Shown here: piece by piece, positions 24,567-27,689 of the stretch
Layout: every line of letters starts with the position of its first letter
Numbering within the stretch: position 1 is the first letter of the stretch
Source of the DNA: an uncultured Acetobacter sp.
Lineage (GTDB): Bacteria > Pseudomonadota > Alphaproteobacteria > Acetobacterales > Acetobacteraceae
Reading direction: 5' to 3'
Assembly: GCF_937875265.1 (NCBI RefSeq)
Contig: NZ_CALLXM010000235.1
Location: 1 to 27,689, forward strand
Length of the DNA stretch: 27,689 nucleotides
The notes under the pieces: model-generated
Told to the model about the DNA's origin: nothing
Databases searched by the model: none
The model's input: only the letters and a program-made list of their open reading frames with translations
Program-made: the position numbers and the translations under genes

Positions 24567-24896
24567 TCAGGCCACATGAAAGCCGCGCCATGGGTCAAGG
24601 TTGGCCAGCAGGTCGGACCAAGAGGCGAGGCCGAAGCTGGTTGACCCCACCCCTTCGCATTCCTCCTGCGTCACAGAGCGGTCACGGCCTGCCTGATGGT
24701 AAATTGCCGCCGCAATATCCAGCACGGTGCGCGTGACTGTCTGCGGGATGGGCGCAAGAGCCGTCAGGTCCTGCCCGCAATAGTCGGATGCAATGCCCCA
24801 TGCCTGCGTAAGCACATCATTCAGACGGTCATCGGCACTATCATCAGGCAGGGAAAGTTCCGTGCGCAGGGCGCTGATAAGGCTTGTGTCAGTCAT
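24567..24896 (-). CDS. gp6-like head-tail connector protein
   Basis: From the ATG at 24896 (ATGA overlap with the HNH stop; a start 4 codons further upstream is possible) the protein has 109 residues. It is a helical protein (ISALRTELSLPDDSADDRLNDVLTQAWGIASDYCG, then TVTRTVLDIAAAIYHQ) of the HK97 gp6-like connector type, which forms a ring under the portal and is the docking point for tails. In an element without tail genes this adaptor would present a surface for tails supplied by a helper phage. The fold assignment rests on pattern, size and context. Confidence 0.7.
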   Translation of the reverse strand: MTDTSLISALRTELSLPDDSADDRLNDVLTQAWGIASDYCGQDLTALAPIPQTVTRTVLDIAAAIYHQAGRDRSVTQEECEGVGSTSFGLASWSDLLANLDPWRGFHVA

Positions 24897-25168
24897 TTGG
24901 AATTCCACCAGTGGTTTGGGTCTGCGGGCTGGCCATTGGTATTGCAGCCCTTGAGGTAAGGTTCACCGCCATGGCGGCGCTGGTTGTGATGCTGGATGCA
25001 TAGACCGCGCAGGTTTTCCAGCGTATCGGCCCCGCCCTTGGATCGCGGCACGATGTGGTCAGCTACGGCAGCACGCTTGGTGCAGCCCGGTGTCGTGCAT
25101 GTCCGGTCACGTTTCAGGCAAGCAGCACGCAGGCGCTTCCAGAACGGGGTTTTGTAGAAGTCGGTCAT
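24893..25168 (-). CDS. HNH endonuclease
   Basis: A 91-residue nuclease with the classical HNH motif: Asp37-His38 (ADHIVPRSKGG), Asn52 (TLENLRGLC) and His60-His61 (IQHHNQRR), plus a Cys pair (Cys24, Cys29) that with Cys57 may bind zinc. Small HNH proteins next to terminase and portal genes are needed for DNA packaging or cutting in several HK97-like phages and in capsid-forming satellites. Start and stop both overlap neighbours as ATGA. The start overlaps the 47-codon ORF that contains the candidate origin. Confidence 0.9.
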   Translation of the reverse strand: MTDFYKTPFWKRLRAACLKRDRTCTTPGCTKRAAVADHIVPRSKGGADTLENLRGLCIQHHNQRRHGGEPYLKGCNTNGQPADPNHWWNSK

Positions 25169-25308
25169 GGTGATGCCTGACGCACTGACGCACCCTGACG
25201 CACATCCATATATAATGGCTTTCTGTGTGTGCGCGTGTGTGTGTGCGTATAAGGGTTATATAGGGAAAATGCGTCAGAGTGCGTCAGTGCGTCAGTAATT
25301 GCTTTCAT
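25165..25308 (-). CDS. 47-codon ORF spanning the candidate origin
   Basis: ATG at 25308 overlaps the primase stop (ATGA) and its TGA overlaps the HNH start (ATGA), so ribosomes could pass through from primase to HNH. The protein is low-complexity, including PYTHTHTRTHRK from a repeated TG/CA tract, and the DNA carries the inverted repeats of the putative replication origin. The composition suggests that DNA function dominates; the frame may be kept open mainly to preserve translational coupling. Confidence 0.35.
   Translation of the reverse strand: MKAITDALTHSDAFSLYNPYTHTHTRTHRKPLYMDVRQGASVRQASP
25177..25295. other. Candidate replication origin: inverted iteron clusters
   Basis: The left arm (25177-25202) holds three CTGACGCA units, two adjacent and one after a 2-base gap. 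The right arm (25270-25295) holds three TGCGTCAG units in mirror order with the same gap. The arms are inverted repeats matching at 25 of 26 positions. Between them are 67 bases with AT-rich blocks (CCATATATAATGG, GGGTTATATAGGG) and an alternating TG/CG tract. Short iterons in two clusters around an easily melted core, directly downstream of a primase-helicase gene, is the plan of SaPI origins. Confidence 0.65.
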
Positions 25309-27329
25309 GATGAACGCTCCCAATAGCGTTCTCCACTGTTGCCACGCGCACCGCGCTTCCACCCAAGCCGCTCCATAACCTTGGCAATTCGCCTTTGCTC
25401 TGACGTGCCTATCTTCTTGTTATCAAACGCCAATCCATCATAAGCCACGCGCTGAATGGTCGTTTTCGGGTGCAGGGTCAGGTAGTTGGAAATCAGGCCT
25501 TCCCACTCATCCACCTCAAAGCGTTCTTCCTGCTGAGGTCTGATGATGTGGCGTTCAAAGTCACCATCTGGCCACCACTGTTCGCCTTTGCGATAAGCCG
25601 CTACGGCTTCAGCAAGAAGCTGGTCACGGTTTTGCGTCAATTCATCCGTGTCTATTTTGCCGACCTTCACGGGCCAATACCGGCGTCCGCCAGTCTCATC
25701 GCTTAGATAGACGGATTTATTGGTCGTTCCGATCAGCACGCACTGGCGTGGTTCAATCACTTCCATGCGTCCGTATGGAGGCCGGTAGCGTTCCGTGGTG
25801 CGGGTCAGAAAGCTTTTCAGCAGTTCATTTTCAGCCTTGCCCAGTGCGGACAGTTCGGCAATTTCGATCACCCATTTGCCACGCAGATGCACGGGCACAT
25901 CCTTGCCGGTTTTCAGGTCTGGCAGGCTGTCAGAATACCATTCGCCACCCAGTATGGCGCAGGCGGTGGATTTTCTGGCACCCTGCTCACCTTCCAGCAC
26001 AAGCATGTAGTCCATCTTGCAACCGGGCTTCATGATGCGGGCTATGGTGCCAATCAGAAACATGCGGCCAATGCCTTGGCTGTAATCTGTCAGCTCCGCA
26101 CCCAGAAAATCAGTCAGCCACGTATCCATGCGCGGTATACCGTCCCATTTCAGGCCGTTTAGATAGTCACGCACTGGATGGAATTTCCGCTCATACGCAA
26201 CCCGGCTGATGGCCTGAAAGGTCATGTCTTTGGAAATCCGGCGCAGGCCTGCAAGCTGCAAGGCTTCCTGCACTAATGTCACGTCTTCATCCGTAAGCGA
26301 TCGTGCCCTGAACGGCTCCGCCTGAGGTCCGAGCCTCTTCATCAGCAATGGCATGCACTGCATTTCGTCATAGGCGAACGTGCAGGAAAAACGCTCATCA
26401 GCCCGCAAGGCCAGAAGCACGTTCGCCACGTTGGGGATGGGCTGACCACGGTCATCGACCTGACATTCATCAAGCCATGTGGGTCTGAGGATGTGTTTCG
26501 GTTCCACGGCCCCGGCATCATAGTCCGGCGCTGCCTCAACCAGCGAGACCAGATCAGCCGCCGTATTGCCTGCCCGCAGCCAGTCGAACACGTCACCCTT
26601 TTCTGGCAGGTCTGGCAGATTAAGCACCCGAGTGCGTGCAGCCGTTCCATGAAGCGCCTGCGCAACCGCGCTGGCATGTTTTTGCCCTGGCGAATCATTG
26701 TCCGGCAGGATCACCACATCCGCACCGCGCAGGGAGCGTGTGCAGTCTGGCTTCCATTTGCCTGCACCACCGGGGCTGCATGTTGCTGTCAGTTCAAGGC
26801 TATGCAGCTTATCGGCTGATTTCTCGCCTTCCACGATATAGATCGTCTGGTTCTGCTGTATGGCGTCCAGCACATCAGGCAGCCGATACAGCAGGCGTGG
26901 CAAGCCCTTGGTTGACCATGACCACCCGCCGCCATCCACCGGCTTACGTTGCCGGAAGTCTTTCGGGTCCATCCGGCATACCTGAAACAGAAGCTCACCG
27001 TCCGCTGTCACATAGTCGTAAGCCTGAACGATCCGGGCTTTGGCCTGTGGCTTTGCTTCCGGCTTTTCAATGTGTCCGTGGTCTTGCAGCCACTTAACGG
27101 CTTCCGCCTTAGGCACGCTCTGATGACGCATGACCAGATCAATGGCACCGCCACCTTCTCCGGCCTCGTTATCATACCAAGTGCCTTTTGACAGATCGAC
27201 TGACAGACTGCCTCTCGAACCAAACCGCCACTCGGTCTTGTTGGAAAGGCTGGCATTCGGTTCGCCAAGGAGAGCACGCGCTACATGCGGCATGCACGCC
27301 TTGAAAGCGGTATTCCCGGCGGCGCTCAT
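25305..27329 (-). CDS. Primase-helicase replication protein (P4 alpha / VapE-like)
   Basis: A 674-residue replication initiator-type protein. The N-terminal 65 residues have a CHC2-primase-like pattern without its Cys residues (GSLSVDLSKGTWYDNEAGEGGGAIDLV). A TOPRIM domain follows, with Glu167 (IVEGEKSADKL) and Asp210/Asp212 (ILPDND). The C-terminal part is a VirE/VapE-type superfamily 3 helicase with Walker A GEQGARKST (447-455), Walker B WVIEIAEL (486-493), sensor GTTN (534-537) and the segment ETGGRRYWPV. It probably recognises and opens the adjacent repeat cluster and primes replication of the excised element. It is the first gene of the leftward operon. The ATG at 27329 has no strong ribosome-binding site. 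Its stop overlaps the next ORF as ATGA. Confidence 0.9.
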   Translation of the reverse strand: MSAAGNTAFKACMPHVARALLGEPNASLSNKTEWRFGSRGSLSVDLSKGTWYDNEAGEGGGAIDLVMRHQSVPKAEAVKWLQDHGHIEKPEAKPQAKARIVQAYDYVTADGELLFQVCRMDPKDFRQRKPVDGGGWSWSTKGLPRLLYRLPDVLDAIQQNQTIYIVEGEKSADKLHSLELTATCSPGGAGKWKPDCTRSLRGADVVILPDNDSPGQKHASAVAQALHGTAARTRVLNLPDLPEKGDVFDWLRAGNTAADLVSLVEAAPDYDAGAVEPKHILRPTWLDECQVDDRGQPIPNVANVLLALRADERFSCTFAYDEMQCMPLLMKRLGPQAEPFRARSLTDEDVTLVQEALQLAGLRRISKDMTFQAISRVAYERKFHPVRDYLNGLKWDGIPRMDTWLTDFLGAELTDYSQGIGRMFLIGTIARIMKPGCKMDYMLVLEGEQGARKSTACAILGGEWYSDSLPDLKTGKDVPVHLRGKWVIEIAELSALGKAENELLKSFLTRTTERYRPPYGRMEVIEPRQCVLIGTTNKSVYLSDETGGRRYWPVKVGKIDTDELTQNRDQLLAEAVAAYRKGEQWWPDGDFERHIIRPQQEERFEVDEWEGLISNYLTLHPKTTIQRVAYDGLAFDNKKIGTSEQRRIAKVMERLGWKRGARGNSGERYWERSS

Positions 27330-27444
27330 AGAGTCGCATCAGTCAAAAATCGTGGGACAAAACGCACAAAAAACGTATATAAAATGCGGCAGCAGTTATG
27401 CCCCACCGTTACATAGTTATTTGTTTTTGCTGGCCTTATCCATG
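27330..27444 (-). promoter_or_regulatory. Putative control region of the replication operon
   Basis: This 115-base gap between the primase start and attR must hold the promoter for the leftward operon if it is not transcribed from the flank. On the minus strand TTTATATACG (near 27375-27385) is a possible -10 region, followed by T-rich runs with a repeated TTTTGT-type motif. No consensus -35 is seen. It also encodes the alternative integrase tail (27417-27444) used in the circular form. Confidence 0.35.
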
Positions 27445-27461
27445 CCGGTCTTGGGCACCAT
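27445..27461 (+). repeat. attR core (17-bp direct repeat)
   Basis: Exact copy of the 17-bp core in tRNA-Phe, representing the displaced 3' end of the tRNA gene. It marks the right boundary of the element; the rest of the cloverleaf is absent here. Confidence 0.9.
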
Positions 27462-27689
27462 TTTTTCCCTAAAAATTTAAAATTAAATCTGCTTCGGCTT
27501 ATGCCGTCTGGATTTCTTTTATCTCGTATCGAAGCGCACTTTGTGTGCCCCCTGCCCTGTGTGGGCATACCTATAGCTATACGCTACAGACTGAAAAACG
27601 CGCCCTTTTTCCATGCAGCTCTAGCGTTTCATTCTGCCTTTTGAACTTATCCCCAGATTCTGCGGATAGCTGCGAGGGTAAGCATGTGG
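27462..27689. other. Chromosomal flank right of the element, no gene seen
   Basis: A run of T, then A/T-rich DNA, a TATAGCTATA palindrome near 27570-27581 and a TTATCCCCA near 27650. No convincing ORF with a ribosome-binding site is visible. An open minus-strand frame crosses attR but has no coding character. This should be the DNA that originally followed tRNA-Phe. Confidence 0.5.

Larger units (their letters stand above)
16609..27461. mobile_element. Tailless capsid-encoding phage satellite integrated at tRNA-Phe
   Basis: A 10.85-kb element bounded by a perfect 17-bp direct repeat, one copy in the tRNA 3' end. It encodes a tyrosine integrase, AlpA-like regulator, portal, prohead protease, major capsid, large terminase, gp6-like connector, HNH nuclease and primase-helicase, all on the minus strand, plus a candidate replication origin. 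No tail, baseplate, tape-measure or lysis gene can be found, and the space left (about 21.1-22.85 kb) is taken by small unrecognised genes. The content fits capsid-forming PICIs, which make their own capsids but borrow tails and lysis from a helper phage. The alternative is a prophage reduced by deletion, but the intact overlaps between genes and intact att sites argue against random decay. Confidence 0.78.

Noticed and set aside
25221..25247. TG/CG alternating tract considered as a plain microsatellite
   Set aside because: It is a real simple repeat, but lies symmetrically between the inverted iteron clusters, so it is better treated as part of the origin candidate.
25177..25295. Repeat cluster considered as a CRISPR array
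   Set aside because: Units are 8 bp, without unique spacers of constant length, and are arranged as inverted clusters; no cas genes are present anywhere in the window.
27326..27568. Minus-strand 80-codon frame crossing attR
   Set aside because: It spans the element-chromosome junction in a frame different from int, lacks a ribosome-binding site and has no coding pattern.
27650..27658. TTATCCCCA resembling a DnaA box
   Set aside because: A single copy with one mismatch, outside the element, without neighbours; not evidence of an origin.

Overview
The window looks like the chromosome of an acetic acid bacterium (Acetobacteraceae, probably Acetobacter or a close relative). This rests on protein character: an alphaproteobacterial RNase E with a long acidic insert and an Arg/Ala/Pro/Glu-rich tail, the run infA-maf-RNase E/G paralog-yacG-tRNA-Phe, and an S10 peptidase of the kind common in this family. 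No 16S or other species marker is present, so genus is inference.

Layout. (1) Positions 1-1300: a compact minus-strand lysis-type cassette (coiled-coil membrane protein, SleB-like cell-wall hydrolase, small two-helix membrane protein) closed by its own hairpin terminator. (2) 1424-5916: a divergent iron-siderophore locus with a TonB-dependent receptor on the minus strand and, on the plus strand, a small membrane protein, a PepSY-TM protein (possible siderophore reductase) and a DUF3325-like membrane protein. (3) 5968-8714: a secreted S10 serine carboxypeptidase-like protein and a Tat-type N-acetylmuramoyl-L-alanine amidase, both minus. (4) 8715-16624: housekeeping genes on the plus strand: a long hairpin-rich leader and rne; hisG-hisD; infA (preceded by a 7-codon leader ORF), maf, a degenerate RNase E/G paralog, yacG; then tRNA-Phe(GAA).

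(5) 16609-27461: a 10.85-kb integrated element inserted in the 3' end of tRNA-Phe and bounded by a perfect 17-bp direct repeat (attL 16609-16625, attR 27445-27461). All its genes read leftward: primase-helicase, a 47-codon ORF, HNH endonuclease, gp6-like connector, large terminase, three unrecognised accessory genes in an AT-rich island, a 25-codon ORF, HK97-type major capsid, prohead protease, portal, AlpA-like regulator, integrase. No tail, tail-tape, lysis or CI-type repressor gene is visible. It can therefore plausibly build and fill a capsid and replicate, but would need tails and lysis from another phage. This matches the logic of capsid-forming phage-inducible chromosomal islands (cf-PICI). 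Nearly all neighbouring genes overlap by ATGA or GTGA, so primase to connector, and capsid to integrase, look like two translationally coupled chains.

The most striking non-coding signal is a near-perfect 26-bp inverted repeat at 25177-25295. Each arm holds three copies of an 8-bp unit (TGCGTCAG), and the arms flank 67 bp of AT-rich and alternating purine-pyrimidine DNA directly downstream of the primase-helicase gene. This resembles the replication-origin plan of staphylococcal pathogenicity islands, and is the best candidate for the element's own origin. A second unusual point is that the integrase gene runs out of the element into the tRNA gene, so its C-terminus differs between the integrated and the excised circular form.
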